A DNA stretch of 64,000 nt from JACQXM01 sp964569425 (GCA_964569425.1 CAZMVD010000002.1:29441-93440); one strand, 5' to 3'. Counted from the first letter of the stretch, positions 46,287 to 55,788 are shown. The notes: a model not told the origin generated them from the letters alone. Numbers and translations: made by a program.

Positions 46287-46402
46287 CGCAGCGCTGCAGC
46301 CACGAAGGGGCCTGCCCGACGCCCCCCATGACGGCTCACGCAGCGGAACTTGTGCTCGACCGGAACGGTCAACTCAGCAAGCCAACAATCTGGGAGTAAT
46401 CA

Positions 46403-48643
46403 TCACGGACATGGCGGGCAGCTCGCGGGGTCGGTGGTGAAGGGGTAGGCGTTCCCCTGGAACGCCTGAATCAGGATAAACACGTCGGCGATGTTGGTCA
46501 CGCGGTTGAGGCACGGGTCGGTGCTGCTGACCGATTGCACGTCGGTGACGGTCACGTGCGGCGCGGTGGGCAGGTTCTGGAACTTCTGGAGCGCCGCCAG
46601 GAAGTCATTGGTATTGACGATGCCGTTGGGGGCCGTCCACGCCCATAGGCCTCCGTTGAATTCGCCGACGGTATCGCCCCAGAGCTTAGGATCGGGCCGC
46701 GGCACGGTGCCGACGATCAGCGGATCGGAGAAGACCACCCCCTCGAGCGTCGCGGCCACTTCGTAGGTCGCATCGGGCACGATGGCGCAGTCGCCCACGT
46801 GAATGACCGAAAACGGCCAGTCGTGGTAGACCGGCGAGCTGCCGCAACCTGCCAGGCCGTTGGCATCCGGCGCCGTCACCCAGCAATCGCCCATCGGCGG
46901 AGTGGTCTTGCGGACGCGGATGGCCGTGTCGTGATCGGGATTATTCGGAACGAACGAAACGTATCGATTCCTCGGCGGCGCAGCTTCACTGTCCGCGGCC
47001 AATAGTTCGTACAACGGATAGCAAAGTAATCCAATGTCCATTTCAGAGCGAGCTGCCCAGGCTCTCGCGGAAGTGCCCCAGTCAGACCATCCGCCAACTC
47101 GAATCAAGTAACATCCCGCCTTTGCGACGCGAGTTGCCAAACCGGACGTGCCCGCAGTACCCGGACAGTAGTCGTCATTGCAGGCCCGCACCGGAAGCGA
47201 ATTGTTGTTGACCAGCAGCGGGCAGATTTGGTCACACGGCTGGCCAGCGACGTTGGTACCGTAAACCGCGAGCATGGAATCGTACGTTGGTTGATCACAC
47301 ATTCGAATGGTTAGCTTCCCCGTGCACGGAGGCTCGTACGAGTACCACACATCGGCCTGAAAGCTGTTTTGCCCCGCACCGAAACAGTGGGTTCCCACTG
47401 TGTTTGGGCCGTCCGTGGTCGCCAAGCGATTGTCCGTCATCTGTCGACAACGAAACGCATCCGTCCCCGGAGTTCTCGGCTGGCACGACTGGTTCGGCAG
47501 AAAGCAATCTTGCAGTGAAACGCTGCAAGCGGCGCCGATCGAACTCGGGAAACCGCCAACACAACTCCCCAGGTCGGGATCCGACATTTGGTCGATGCAA
47601 ATCTCGATCGCCTCGTAACAGCTATCGTTAATCGGTGACGGACAGATGAACGAATCGCACGACTGGTAGGGGAAAAAAACCCCCGTCGCAGGGTATTGCC
47701 AGACGTCTACGCATCCGAGGTGCGTTCGGTTCTCGCAGGTGGGACCCGCTAGGCAACAGGCGCCGGGAAGTACCCCGCATCCGCCGTCAAGCGAAAACGG
47801 TGGGTCGGTAGCGCCCACAATGCCGCTGTCCAGGCACCACGCGAGGTCCCGTTGAACCAGATCACCCGGTTCCCATACCTCGTCACTGTCCTGATGGGCG
47901 AGGTTGTTGCCGTCCTGCGAATCCAACAGGAAGACGCCGCAGTAGCCTTGCGCCTGCTGCTCGCCGACGCCGGTGATTTCCAGCCAGTAACAACCGCCCG
48001 GCGTTACCAACAGAGGCGGGTCGAGCGGGGCGGTGTAGCGCCAGCAGCGGCTGTTGCCCGCGCCGCCGTCCGACGGCAGTTTGTCATCGGGAATAAGCGA
48101 ATAGCCGCCGGGAGGCTGGCCCGCCACCGGCAGGCCCGGTATCCCAAGATCGTCCTCGTAAAACACGGCCACGAAATCATCCGGTGGGGGCGTGCCGCCC
48201 GTGTTGCCCGAGCACTCAAAGAATCCCCCTGCCTGGTCATCGCCCACGAAACAGGCAAACCAGCAGATGCGACTGATGGTGTCCGTCGCGGGGCGGAAGT
48301 CGTCGGCGATGCGGTGCCCCAGATCGCGGTCAATCGAATGAATGAACTGCCCCGATTCGATTCCCTGGCAATGCGCCGCATCCTCAAACGGGCAGATTGT
48401 TGTGGACCCCGCCGACATGGGCTGTGGACCGACATTCTGCGACAGGCCGATCATGCCCGCGGGGGTGACCTCACCGCCCTGGGCAAGACGCGCGGAGCCT
48501 AATAGTACGAGAAGGCCAACGAAGACCGCGGCGCCGAATCGAATGCCATGGGAGCGCGGATCGTGCGGGCGCTGGCGCAGCGCACCGGGCGGCAGCGCGG
48601 AAGCGAGGACACGAGAATCAGCCGTCAGGTTGATGATGCTCAT
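46403..48643 (-). CDS. Large secreted cysteine-rich protein, paralogue of 48640-50847
   Basis: 746 residues. The start is the ATG at 48641-48643 overlapping the upstream stop (ATGA); the ATG two codons earlier is possible. A longer frame reading upstream is only the neighbour in another frame. The signal is at about 30-50. Blocks shared with the neighbour: FEDAAHCQG, RIADDFRPATDTISR, CSGNTGGTPPPDDFVAVFYED, GLPVAGQPPGGYSLIPDDKLP, WYSY, and VRKTTPP..DCWVTAPDANGLA. The end is a dockerin-like TNIADVFILIQAFQGNAYP with a CPPCP tail. Extracellular role unknown. The DNA of its last about 230 bases is almost identical to that of the paralogue. Confidence 0.75.
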   Translation of the reverse strand: MSIINLTADSRVLASALPPGALRQRPHDPRSHGIRFGAAVFVGLLVLLGSARLAQGGEVTPAGMIGLSQNVGPQPMSAGSTTICPFEDAAHCQGIESGQFIHSIDRDLGHRIADDFRPATDTISRICWFACFVGDDQAGGFFECSGNTGGTPPPDDFVAVFYEDDLGIPGLPVAGQPPGGYSLIPDDKLPSDGGAGNSRCWRYTAPLDPPLLVTPGGCYWLEITGVGEQQAQGYCGVFLLDSQDGNNLAHQDSDEVWEPGDLVQRDLAWCLDSGIVGATDPPFSLDGGCGVLPGACCLAGPTCENRTHLGCVDVWQYPATGVFFPYQSCDSFICPSPINDSCYEAIEICIDQMSDPDLGSCVGGFPSSIGAACSVSLQDCFLPNQSCQPRTPGTDAFRCRQMTDNRLATTDGPNTVGTHCFGAGQNSFQADVWYSYEPPCTGKLTIRMCDQPTYDSMLAVYGTNVAGQPCDQICPLLVNNNSLPVRACNDDYCPGTAGTSGLATRVAKAGCYLIRVGGWSDWGTSARAWAARSEMDIGLLCYPLYELLAADSEAAPPRNRYVSFVPNNPDHDTAIRVRKTTPPMGDCWVTAPDANGLAGCGSSPVYHDWPFSVIHVGDCAIVPDATYEVAATLEGVVFSDPLIVGTVPRPDPKLWGDTVGEFNGGLWAWTAPNGIVNTNDFLAALQKFQNLPTAPHVTVTDVQSVSSTDPCLNRVTNIADVFILIQAFQGNAYPFTTDPASCPPCP

Positions 48644-50847
48644 GGACATGGCGGGCAGCTCGCGGGGTCGGTGGTGAAGGGGTAGGCGTTCCCCTGGAAC
48701 GCCTGAATCAGGATAAACACGTCGGCGATGTTGGTGACGCGGTTGAGGCACGGGTCGGTGCTGCTCACCGATTGTACGTCGGTGACGGTGACGTGCGGCG
48801 CCGTGGGCAAGTTCTGGAACTTCTGGAGCGCGGCCAGGAAGTCGTTGGTGTTGACGACGCCGTTGGGGGCCGTCCACGCGCCGCTCTCGAAGGCGCCCAC
48901 CGTGTCGCCCCAGAACTTGGGCTCCGGCCGCGGCACGGTGCTGACGATCAGCGGATCGGAGAACACCACCCCCTCCAGCGTCGCCGCCAATTCGTAGGTC
49001 GCGTCGGGCACGATGGCGCAGTCGCCCACGTGGATGACCGACTCCGGCCACTGGCGGTAGAATGGCGAACTGCCGCAGCGCGCCAGACCGTTGGCATCCG
49101 GCGCCGTCACCCAGCAATCGCCGGTCGGCGGAGTGGTCTTGCGGACGCGGAGAGCGACGTCGGACGCGGGATTGTTGGGCGTGAACGTCAGGTAGCGGTT
49201 CTTGGCATAATTCAGACTCCCGGCCACAGCCACCACCCCGGAAAGTGGATCACAGAACATCCCAAGGTCAAAGGCGCTTTTTTGTTGATTGGCGCCGGGC
49301 AGCGTGCCACTTGGCGAGTACCCCCCCAAACGAATCAACACGCACGATTGATAAGCGACTCGTGTCTCGAAACCGTAATCGATGTGACCACAGAGAATAT
49401 CTGCACATCCAAGGCTGCTTGTCGTTGACGCCGGACACGGACAAGTGTCGAATGGCGATTGTGTTGAAAAAACCTGCAAATACGCGTCGAACCAGTTTTC
49501 GAATGGTGGCGAACAAAAAAACAACACCAAAGTCCCGGTACAAGGCGGAGTGAAAGTATACCACACATCGGCCTGAAAGCTGGCCCCCGGGCAATTCGGA
49601 GCCGGGTTGACCGGGCCGTCGGTGGTAGCCAGTCGATTGTCCGTCTCAACCCAACAGCGAAAACTATCCTGACCATCGGCATAAGGAACGCAGAAATCGC
49701 CGCCGGGCGCGAAATAGCAGTCCTGTTGGGATATGGAACACGCTTCGCGCCAAGGAACCCACCACGGATTCCCAGCGCAGTGCCCCACGTCCGGATCCGC
49801 GACCATGTCGGTACAAACGGGGAATGCATCGGCACAGTTGTCGTTGGCCGGCCTCGGACATTCCCCGACTTCGCCGCACGAGCTATAGAGAAACGGGACG
49901 GGTTGGGGCCAGGTTGGTGCGCTTGGCGTGCCGACGCAATCACGGTAGGTGCCATCGTTGCAAATGGGACCGGTCGGCCCGGCTACGCAGCACGCCGTCG
50001 GCATGGAATCGCCGCAGCCCCCGTCGAGTGAAATCGGAGGATTGGTTGCGCCAGCGATGCCGCCATCGAGGCACCAGGACAGATCTATCATGAACAGATC
50101 GTTTAAACTATACGCTCCATCGTTATCCGAATACGACCACCCATTCCCATCCAGGCTGTTTGCGTGATATACCTCGCAGTAGCCTTCAGCTTGGTCCTCG
50201 CCGACGCCCGTGATTTCCATCCAGTAGCAATTGCCCGGTGTGACCGACAGGGGCGGATCAAACGGCGCGGTGTAACGCCAGCAGCGGTTGTTTCCCATTC
50301 CACCATCGGCGGGCAGCTTGTCGTCAGGTATCAGCGAATAGCCCCCTGGAGGCTGGCCCGCCACCGGCAAACCGGGCAGGCCCATCTCATCCTCGTAGAA
50401 CACGGCCACGAAATCATCCGGCGGCGGCGTGCCCCCGGTATTGCCTGAGCACTCAAACCACGGGCCAAAGTACTGATCGCCGCCCAGGAAACAAGGAAAC
50501 CAGCACACCCGGCTGATCGTGTCGGTCGCTGGGCGGAAGTCATCCGCGATGCGCCGCCCCCTGGCACGATCTATCGACTCATAGCCGTTTCCCGACTCCA
50601 TCCCCTGGCAATGCGCCGCATCCTCAAAGGGGCACACGGGCGTTCCGACGGACGGGGCGGCGGGCGATTCGTGCTTCATCGCCGCGTCGGCGAATCCGGC
50701 CGCCTCCGCCGCCGCACGGGCAGACGGGGTTGCGATCAGGCCAATCAACGTGACGAACATGCAATGCATGAGCGGCCCGACCCGATCCGCGCGCCGCCGA
50801 CCGGCTCGGCCGAGCGCCACGACTCGATTCGATGCTCGACGGTCCAT
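48640..50847 (-). CDS. Large secreted cysteine-rich protein, paralogue of 46403-48643
   Basis: 735 residues. A signal peptide lies at about 26-45 (MHCMFVTLIGLIATPSARA). Same domain order as its neighbour: the TPPPDDFVAVFYED block, the NDNCADAFPVCTDMVAD block, a beta domain ending in YWMEITGVGED, cysteine pairs in CCVAGPTGPIC, a region with WYTFTPPCTGTLVLFFC, and the terminal TNIADVFILIQAFQGNAYP. The two genes are tandem duplicates coupled by ATGA. Ligand unknown; Cys-rich domains would be disulfide-bonded outside the cell. Confidence 0.78.
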   Translation of the reverse strand: MDRRASNRVVALGRAGRRRADRVGPLMHCMFVTLIGLIATPSARAAAEAAGFADAAMKHESPAAPSVGTPVCPFEDAAHCQGMESGNGYESIDRARGRRIADDFRPATDTISRVCWFPCFLGGDQYFGPWFECSGNTGGTPPPDDFVAVFYEDEMGLPGLPVAGQPPGGYSLIPDDKLPADGGMGNNRCWRYTAPFDPPLSVTPGNCYWMEITGVGEDQAEGYCEVYHANSLDGNGWSYSDNDGAYSLNDLFMIDLSWCLDGGIAGATNPPISLDGGCGDSMPTACCVAGPTGPICNDGTYRDCVGTPSAPTWPQPVPFLYSSCGEVGECPRPANDNCADAFPVCTDMVADPDVGHCAGNPWWVPWREACSISQQDCYFAPGGDFCVPYADGQDSFRCWVETDNRLATTDGPVNPAPNCPGASFQADVWYTFTPPCTGTLVLFFCSPPFENWFDAYLQVFSTQSPFDTCPCPASTTSSLGCADILCGHIDYGFETRVAYQSCVLIRLGGYSPSGTLPGANQQKSAFDLGMFCDPLSGVVAVAGSLNYAKNRYLTFTPNNPASDVALRVRKTTPPTGDCWVTAPDANGLARCGSSPFYRQWPESVIHVGDCAIVPDATYELAATLEGVVFSDPLIVSTVPRPEPKFWGDTVGAFESGAWTAPNGVVNTNDFLAALQKFQNLPTAPHVTVTDVQSVSSTDPCLNRVTNIADVFILIQAFQGNAYPFTTDPASCPPCP

Positions 50848-51051
50848 CAGACCCTACCCTCAGACGCAGGATGAAATGCGACACCACCATCGTAACGGAC
50901 AGGCCCCGCCAACTCAATCGAAATCGCCACAATCCAACGCCCGAGGGTCCGCGCCGTTGCACCAACTGGCCGGATGGCCCCCGCGCGGTACAATCCCCCG
51001 CGGAAACGGGCACGAGAGTTCACCGAATAATCTCTAGACAGGAGCGACAGC

Positions 51052-51795
51052 ATGAACCGCTTCCCTACATTTGGAACCTTGTTGTTGGCCGGTGGCACGC
51101 TGTGCGTGAGCATTGGTTGCGAACGGTCCAACGAACCGGCGCCTTCGCCGCCGCCGCCCTCGGCCACGTCGCCCGCGCCATCCGCGGCCAAGCCCGCCGG
51201 CGCCGCCGAAGAGTCGGCCAAGAAAACAGAATCTGCAGCGACCGAGACGGCCGCCAAACCGTCAACGCCTTCACCCTATGAGAAGCCCGCGCCCTCTCCG
51301 GGCGGCACCGCTGCCGCCGGCACGTTCGCCCACGAGGGCATCGCGTTCGACGTTCCCGAGGGGTGGGTCTCGGAGCCGGTCGGACCCGGCGCCATGGGTG
51401 TGGCGGCTTCGTATCAACTGCCCAAGGCCGAGAGCGACGAGGAAGGCGCTTCGGTCCGCATTTCCCACTATCCCAACATGAAGGGCATGGACGAGATGAA
51501 CATCAACCGCTGGGTGGGGCAGATGAAAAAGCCCGACGGTTCATCGTGCACGCGCGAGGACGCGACCATCACCACCGAGGACCTGGGGTCGATTCGGCTG
51601 ACGATCGTCGATCTCACCGGGTCGCTGGCGGGGATGATGGGCTCGGGGCCGACCAAGGCCAATCAGCGGATGATTGCGGTCATCGTCGATCACGCCAACG
51701 GGCCGCACTTTGTGCGCGTGGCGGGCGATACGGCGACCGTCGCGAAATCGCACGACGCCATTCTGTCCTTTGTGCGCGGGGTGCGAGCCAAATAG
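51052..51795 (+). CDS. Lipoprotein of unknown function
   Basis: 247 residues, preceded by AGGAG (about 8 bases before ATG). The signal peptide has lipobox SIGC (Cys23). A Pro/Ala/Ser-rich linker (about 28-85) separates it from a domain of about 150 residues: GIAFDVPEGWVSEPVG, VAASYQLP, RISHYPNMKGMDEMNINRWV, then VAGDTATVAKSHDAILSFV at the end. The second half resembles the DUF1795-like or PsbP-like fold of stress-envelope proteins, but only by pattern. No operon partner. Confidence 0.7.
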   Translation: MNRFPTFGTLLLAGGTLCVSIGCERSNEPAPSPPPPSATSPAPSAAKPAGAAEESAKKTESAATETAAKPSTPSPYEKPAPSPGGTAAAGTFAHEGIAFDVPEGWVSEPVGPGAMGVAASYQLPKAESDEEGASVRISHYPNMKGMDEMNINRWVGQMKKPDGSSCTREDATITTEDLGSIRLTIVDLTGSLAGMMGSGPTKANQRMIAVIVDHANGPHFVRVAGDTATVAKSHDAILSFVRGVRAK

Positions 51796-51882
51796 CGAAG
51801 CGCCACAGGCGAGCCCATGACCGGTGCCGGGTGACTGTGGGGGGGCAAGGGGCGCGCTGCGTCCAGCGATGGGCGCAGGGCA

Positions 51883-52194
51883 CTATTCGCTCGATTCGCG
51901 CAGCGCCCGGCGCAGGCTGATCTCTACGACTCGCGAGCGGCTGACTTTCAGCTTTCGGGCGAGCAGGTCCGTCTCTTTGAGTAGTTCCCGTTCCACGGTC
52001 AGCGAAATGACTTTGACACCCTTTCCGCGACGCGGGCGCCCGCGCTGGCGTCGGGCCCGCGCCAGGCGATGCCGCGCGGGTGCGTCGGGCGCGGCAAAGG
52101 TGTCGATGACGAACTCGTCCTCGAACGCCGCCGTCTCCCGGGCCAATTCTTCGACGGTCATTTCCGTCAATGGTTTCTTTTTCTTGCGGGTCAT
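51883..52194 (-). CDS. brnA: BrnA-like antitoxin
   Basis: 103 residues. N-terminal basic (KKKK) and acidic segments are followed by a Lys/Arg-rich block. The C-terminal ribbon-helix-helix region (VKVISLTVERELLKETDLLARK, cut here to the range about 60-100) is as in CopG/BrnA proteins. The start overlaps the toxin stop by 4 bases (52191-52194), the toxin-first order typical of brnTA. It is expected to bind the toxin and repress the promoter near 52474-52490. Confidence 0.75.
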   Translation of the reverse strand: MTRKKKKPLTEMTVEELARETAAFEDEFVIDTFAAPDAPARHRLARARRQRGRPRRGKGVKVISLTVERELLKETDLLARKLKVSRSRVVEISLRRALRESSE

Positions 52195-52460
52195 GTCTGT
52201 TCCCAGCGGCGAAACCGCCTCTTCTCGGCGTCAGTCAACGGACGCGCATGAATGACAAACACGCGGTTGTCGTCGTCCAGCACGAAGACAACCTGCACCA
52301 GGCGACCGCCAAGAGTGCGCGACCAAACCAGCCACTTCTCGTCTTCGCGCCGAAGCGGAAACGGCCGCCGAGCGCTGCGCACCGCCAGTTCGGCCTCATC
52401 AGGGTGAACCCCATGACGACGAATGTGCTCAGCGTTCCACTCGTTCCATCGAAAGTTCAC
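52191..52460 (-). CDS. brnT: BrnT-like toxin (DUF497)
   Basis: 89 residues with a GTG start (52458-52460). The family pattern is clear: an N-terminal segment FRWNEWNAEHIRRHGV, then FPLRREDEKWLVWSRT, GRLVQVVFVLDDDNRVFVI and ARPLTDAEKRRFRRW. BrnT is a small RNase-like (BECR-fold) toxin. Its gene is first in the pair, and the antitoxin follows directly. Confidence 0.85.
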   Translation of the reverse strand: MNFRWNEWNAEHIRRHGVHPDEAELAVRSARRPFPLRREDEKWLVWSRTLGGRLVQVVFVLDDDNRVFVIHARPLTDAEKRRFRRWEQT

Positions 52461-52473
52461 GCCGCGCCACTTA

Positions 52474-52490
52474 TTTTAATATATATAAAA
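52474..52490 (-). promoter_or_regulatory. A/T-rich palindrome upstream of brnT
   Basis: TTTTA and TAAAA arms flank seven A/T bases, about 14 bases upstream of the brnT GTG. In a GC-rich genome this patch stands out. It is suited to the -10 region and to a ribbon-helix-helix operator. No exact consensus promoter assigned. Confidence 0.5.
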
Positions 52491-52556
52491 CCCAAGGCCG
52501 CGTCAAACCACGGAACTCGACTCGCCTCGTAGTTCGGCCCGGGTTATGATACCTAC

Positions 52557-53012
52557 ATGCTCATCCGCCCCGCCACCAATGACGACGCTGAAGCCATTCG
52601 CCGCGTGGTGTTCGGCGTGCTCGCGGAGTACGACCTCGTCGCCGAGCACCAGGGCGTGGACGCGGATCTGGACGACGTGGTCGGCCACTACGCGGCGCGC
52701 GGCGGGCTGTTCGAAGTCGTCGAGGAAGAGGGCGCCATCGTGGGCACCGTGGGCCTGTTCCCCAAAGGAAACGGCGTGTGCGAGCTGCGCAAGATGTACC
52801 TTGTGTCCGCCTTTCGGGGGCGCGGCTGGGGGCGCATGTTGATGGAGCGCATGCTGGACGCCGCGCGCCGTCTCGGCTTTCGCCGCATGGAGCTGGAAAC
52901 ATCGAGCAAGCTCATCGAAGCCAACGCGCTCTACCGCCGCTATGGCTTTGCGCCGCTCACCGACCCGCATCTCAGCATCCGCTGCGACCGCGCTTACGTC
53001 CGCGATCTGTAA
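52557..53012 (+). CDS. GNAT family N-acetyltransferase
   Basis: 151 residues. The fold is seen in IRPATNDDAEAIRRVV (3-18), EEGAIVGTVGLFP, the acetyl-CoA loop FRGRGWGRMLMERML (about 86-100) and the FRRMELETSSKLIEANALY segment. The family includes many acceptors, so the substrate is open. A TATGAT box at 52545-52550 would place the start site at or next to the A of ATG, suggesting a leaderless message. Confidence 0.85.
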   Translation: MLIRPATNDDAEAIRRVVFGVLAEYDLVAEHQGVDADLDDVVGHYAARGGLFEVVEEEGAIVGTVGLFPKGNGVCELRKMYLVSAFRGRGWGRMLMERMLDAARRLGFRRMELETSSKLIEANALYRRYGFAPLTDPHLSIRCDRAYVRDL

Positions 53013-53207
53013 CACCCTGTCACCAAGCGAGGGTGGGGCATTCGCCCGCCGACATCCGCTGGCCGTTCCGACGCCCGAGCGCCGATGTAATGAACGCCGG
53101 GTCGGCCGCCGGCGGCCCTGCTGCGCCCACGAAGCGCGCCGTGCCCGGCCGTGACCTGCGACCCGCATTCGTGGTATCATGCGGTGCCGCGCCGGAGCAA
53201 CACCACC

Positions 53208-55706
53208 ATGACCGAACCCGCCGTGTGCCTGACCGATGAGCAGCTTGCCGCATACTCGCGGCACGCGCTGGCCGCGACGGAAACGTCTTCCGCAGAGACG
53301 CACCTGTCCGATTGCGACCGCTGTTTTCGCCGTCTGGTCGCGGTGGGTCGCCGGGCCCACCTGCCGGATATTCCTGATTGTCTGGTCATTCACGAGGTGG
53401 GCCGCGGGCGATTCGGGGTGGTATACAAGGCGTGGCGGTTGAGCGATCCGCCGCGGCTTGTGGCCCTGAAGGTGCTCAGCGACCCCGGCCCGATGGAGCG
53501 CAACCGCTTCGAGCGCGAGATCGCGGTGCTGAAACACATCGACTCGCCGTGGATCGTCAAGTGTCTGGACGCGGGCGAGACCGGGGGGGCACGCTACTTC
53601 CTGATGGACTACGTGCACGGCGTGCACCTCGACGATTACATGTCCCGACCCGGGGGCGAGCTGGCCGACAAGCTCCGGGTGTTCGAGCAAGTGTGCCGCG
53701 CCGTGGCACACGCTCACGCCCAGGGGGTGGCGCATCGCGACCTCAAGCCGCGGAACATTCTGATCGACGGGCAAGGCGATCCGCACATACTCGACTTCGG
53801 CATCTGTGCCGTGGAGACCGCCGACTGGAGCAGTTGGGACCGCGTGACCATCACGCAGCGCGGCGACGTCATCGGCACGCTCAAGTACATGTCCCCCGAG
53901 CAGGCCTGGGGTGGGGTGGCGGGCGCCATCGACGAACGCAGCGACATCTGGTCGCTGGGCATGATGCTCTACGAGATCGTCACCAACGGGCAATACCCGT
54001 ATGCGCTGAATTGCACCCCCGACAAGCCGGCCCCCGAGGCGCTGCTGGAGCGCATCCGCAAGGAGCTGCCGCGCCTGCCGCGGCTGGACCACCTGCCGCG
54101 CGGGCGCGACCTCGAGACGCTGCTGGAACGTTGTCTGACCTGGGAGCCGGCGCACCGGCTGTCCTCGGCCGGGCAGCTCGCTGACGACCTGAAGCGCTAC
54201 ATCCGCAAGGAGCGTATTCGCACGCGCCCGCCCTCCGCGCTGTACCGCGCCCGCCGGCTGGCCGTCGGCTCGGCGCTGCGGGCGCGCTGGGCGCTGCACG
54301 CGTCGCTGGTCGCGGCGGCCCTGCTGGGGCTGGCCTTTCTTACGTTTTTTCTCAACACCGGCTGGCTTGTGCAGGGGCGCGAATACGCTGAACAGCCGCG
54401 CGCCACGGCGCCGGCCGGCGCCACGACGCACGACGACCTGCTCGTCATCGGCGTCAACGACATGACACCCGCGCGCGTCGTCGCGTTCGCGGCCGAGGAG
54501 GGCATCGAAGGCGTCAACCACAGCCCGCCGTCCTGGCGCGGCGTGCATGCCCGGCTGCTGGAGCGTCTGGCGGCCGCCCGCCCGCGTGCGATTGTGTGGG
54601 ACTATTACTTTCGTTCCGCGCAGCCGGCCGACGAATCGCTGGCGCAGGCCATCCTGGCGGCGGAGGGCGCCGGCGTGCCCGTGGTGCTCGCCGCCTTCGC
54701 ATGCGACGACGCGGGGCGTCCGGAGATCAGCCCATTGTTGGCGGAGCGCCTTGGGCGCCAACTGCGTTTCGGCATTATTGCGGCGCGCGACATGGTGGAG
54801 CGTCCCGGCGAATTCGTCATGGTCGTGCGCCGTCCGGACGGCGCCATCCTGCCCGGGCTGGCATTGACCACCATGGCGTCGCTGCTGCATCCGGCGGCGC
54901 GACTGGAAATCGACTGGTCGCAGCGCAACCTGTGGGTCGAGCTGCTCTATGAGCTGTCGCCCGGGGCCTACCGGCGACAGCGCGACCGCCTGGCGCTCAC
55001 AACCTCTTTTCCCACGGACCTGACCATGGTCTCCCTGCGCGCCGGAGATCTGGTGGGATGCTGCACGTTCCCGCTCGATGCGCCCGCGAATTGGGAGCGC
55101 CGCACGATAGCCTACGAAGCACTACTCGCCGCGGACGACGACGCGTTGCGCGAATGGGCGGCCGGACGCGTGCTGGTCATCGGCGATCTGCGTACCTTGC
55201 AAACCACGCCCGCGCCGGATCGACACGCAGTGAGGTATGGGAGCGCCACCGTGAGCGATGTTCCCGGTGTCTTTCTGCTGGCGGACGCGCTGACCGGACT
55301 GCTTGACCGGAGGTACATCAAACACGCGTTTCCGCTTTCCCCGGCGATGTACGCGGGGCTCCTGCTGCTGGCCATCGGGGGATGTGTGGTGCCCGCGGTG
55401 CCGGCGCGCTCCCGCCGGCTGGACGATCCCACGGTACGCCGCGCGTTGTGGGCCACGTTGGGCGTGCTGCTGATCACCAGCGTATGGCTGATGGGGGCCG
55501 GTTCAGAGCGCACCCTGGTGCACCTGGGCATGGCGGGCTGGTGCTTTCTGGTGCCGCTGACGGGGTCATTCTGGATCGAATTCGCCCGCGGGCGGCACCG
55601 GGTGCTGGATCGAGCCACTCAGGCCATCGAGCCTTTTGGACCCCACGCGGCGGGAACCGTGACGCTGGCGTCTACGCCGCCGTCAACGCTCCCAGCAGCA
55701 CGATGA
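53208..55706 (+). CDS. Ser/Thr protein kinase with zinc-finger-like N-terminus and CHASE2 domain
   Basis: 832 residues from the ATG at 53208 (a longer frame begins at 53151). An anti-sigma-type zinc site HLSDCDRC (H32, C36, C39) precedes the kinase. The kinase has the glycine loop GRGRFGVVYK (66-75), catalytic Lys in VALKVL (about 88), HRDLKPRNIL (about 175), DFG (about 196) and SPEQ. A membrane segment follows at about 362-385. A CHASE2 extracellular sensor covers about 410-685 (LVIGVNDMTPARVV, IVWDYYFRSAQPADESLAQ). Three helices close it (about 710-795). It should sense an external signal and phosphorylate internal partners. Confidence 0.88.
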   Translation: MTEPAVCLTDEQLAAYSRHALAATETSSAETHLSDCDRCFRRLVAVGRRAHLPDIPDCLVIHEVGRGRFGVVYKAWRLSDPPRLVALKVLSDPGPMERNRFEREIAVLKHIDSPWIVKCLDAGETGGARYFLMDYVHGVHLDDYMSRPGGELADKLRVFEQVCRAVAHAHAQGVAHRDLKPRNILIDGQGDPHILDFGICAVETADWSSWDRVTITQRGDVIGTLKYMSPEQAWGGVAGAIDERSDIWSLGMMLYEIVTNGQYPYALNCTPDKPAPEALLERIRKELPRLPRLDHLPRGRDLETLLERCLTWEPAHRLSSAGQLADDLKRYIRKERIRTRPPSALYRARRLAVGSALRARWALHASLVAAALLGLAFLTFFLNTGWLVQGREYAEQPRATAPAGATTHDDLLVIGVNDMTPARVVAFAAEEGIEGVNHSPPSWRGVHARLLERLAAARPRAIVWDYYFRSAQPADESLAQAILAAEGAGVPVVLAAFACDDAGRPEISPLLAERLGRQLRFGIIAARDMVERPGEFVMVVRRPDGAILPGLALTTMASLLHPAARLEIDWSQRNLWVELLYELSPGAYRRQRDRLALTTSFPTDLTMVSLRAGDLVGCCTFPLDAPANWERRTIAYEALLAADDDALREWAAGRVLVIGDLRTLQTTPAPDRHAVRYGSATVSDVPGVFLLADALTGLLDRRYIKHAFPLSPAMYAGLLLLAIGGCVVPAVPARSRRLDDPTVRRALWATLGVLLITSVWLMGAGSERTLVHLGMAGWCFLVPLTGSFWIEFARGRHRVLDRATQAIEPFGPHAAGTVTLASTPPSTLPAAR

Positions 55707-55788
55707 TCAGCCCCGCTACCAACGGTAGCAGGCGGGTGCCGCGGCGGATGAGGCGCTCCTCGGCAAGTGTCAGGGGGAAGGCAATCAT
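55672..55788 (-). CDS. 38-residue membrane micropeptide A
   Basis: Starts MIAFPLTLAEERLIRRGTR, then an all-hydrophobic helix LLPLVAGLIIVLLGALTAA. Charge pattern: acidic/basic head, membrane segment at the C-terminus. A GGGGAG ribosome site lies about 10 bases before the ATG. Its 3' end overlaps the end of the kinase gene by 35 bases (convergent). It follows micropeptide B by 22 bases, so the two are probably one transcript. Function unknown. Confidence 0.5.
   Translation of the reverse strand: MIAFPLTLAEERLIRRGTRLLPLVAGLIIVLLGALTAA

Noticed and set aside
45929..46402. Complete insertion sequence
   Set aside because: Only a short stretch resembling an IS256 transposase start is seen; no terminal repeats, no DDE region.
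48644..49117. N-terminal extension of the 46403-48643 protein
   Set aside because: This is the paralogue's 3' coding region read in another frame; the ATGA overlap gives the natural start.
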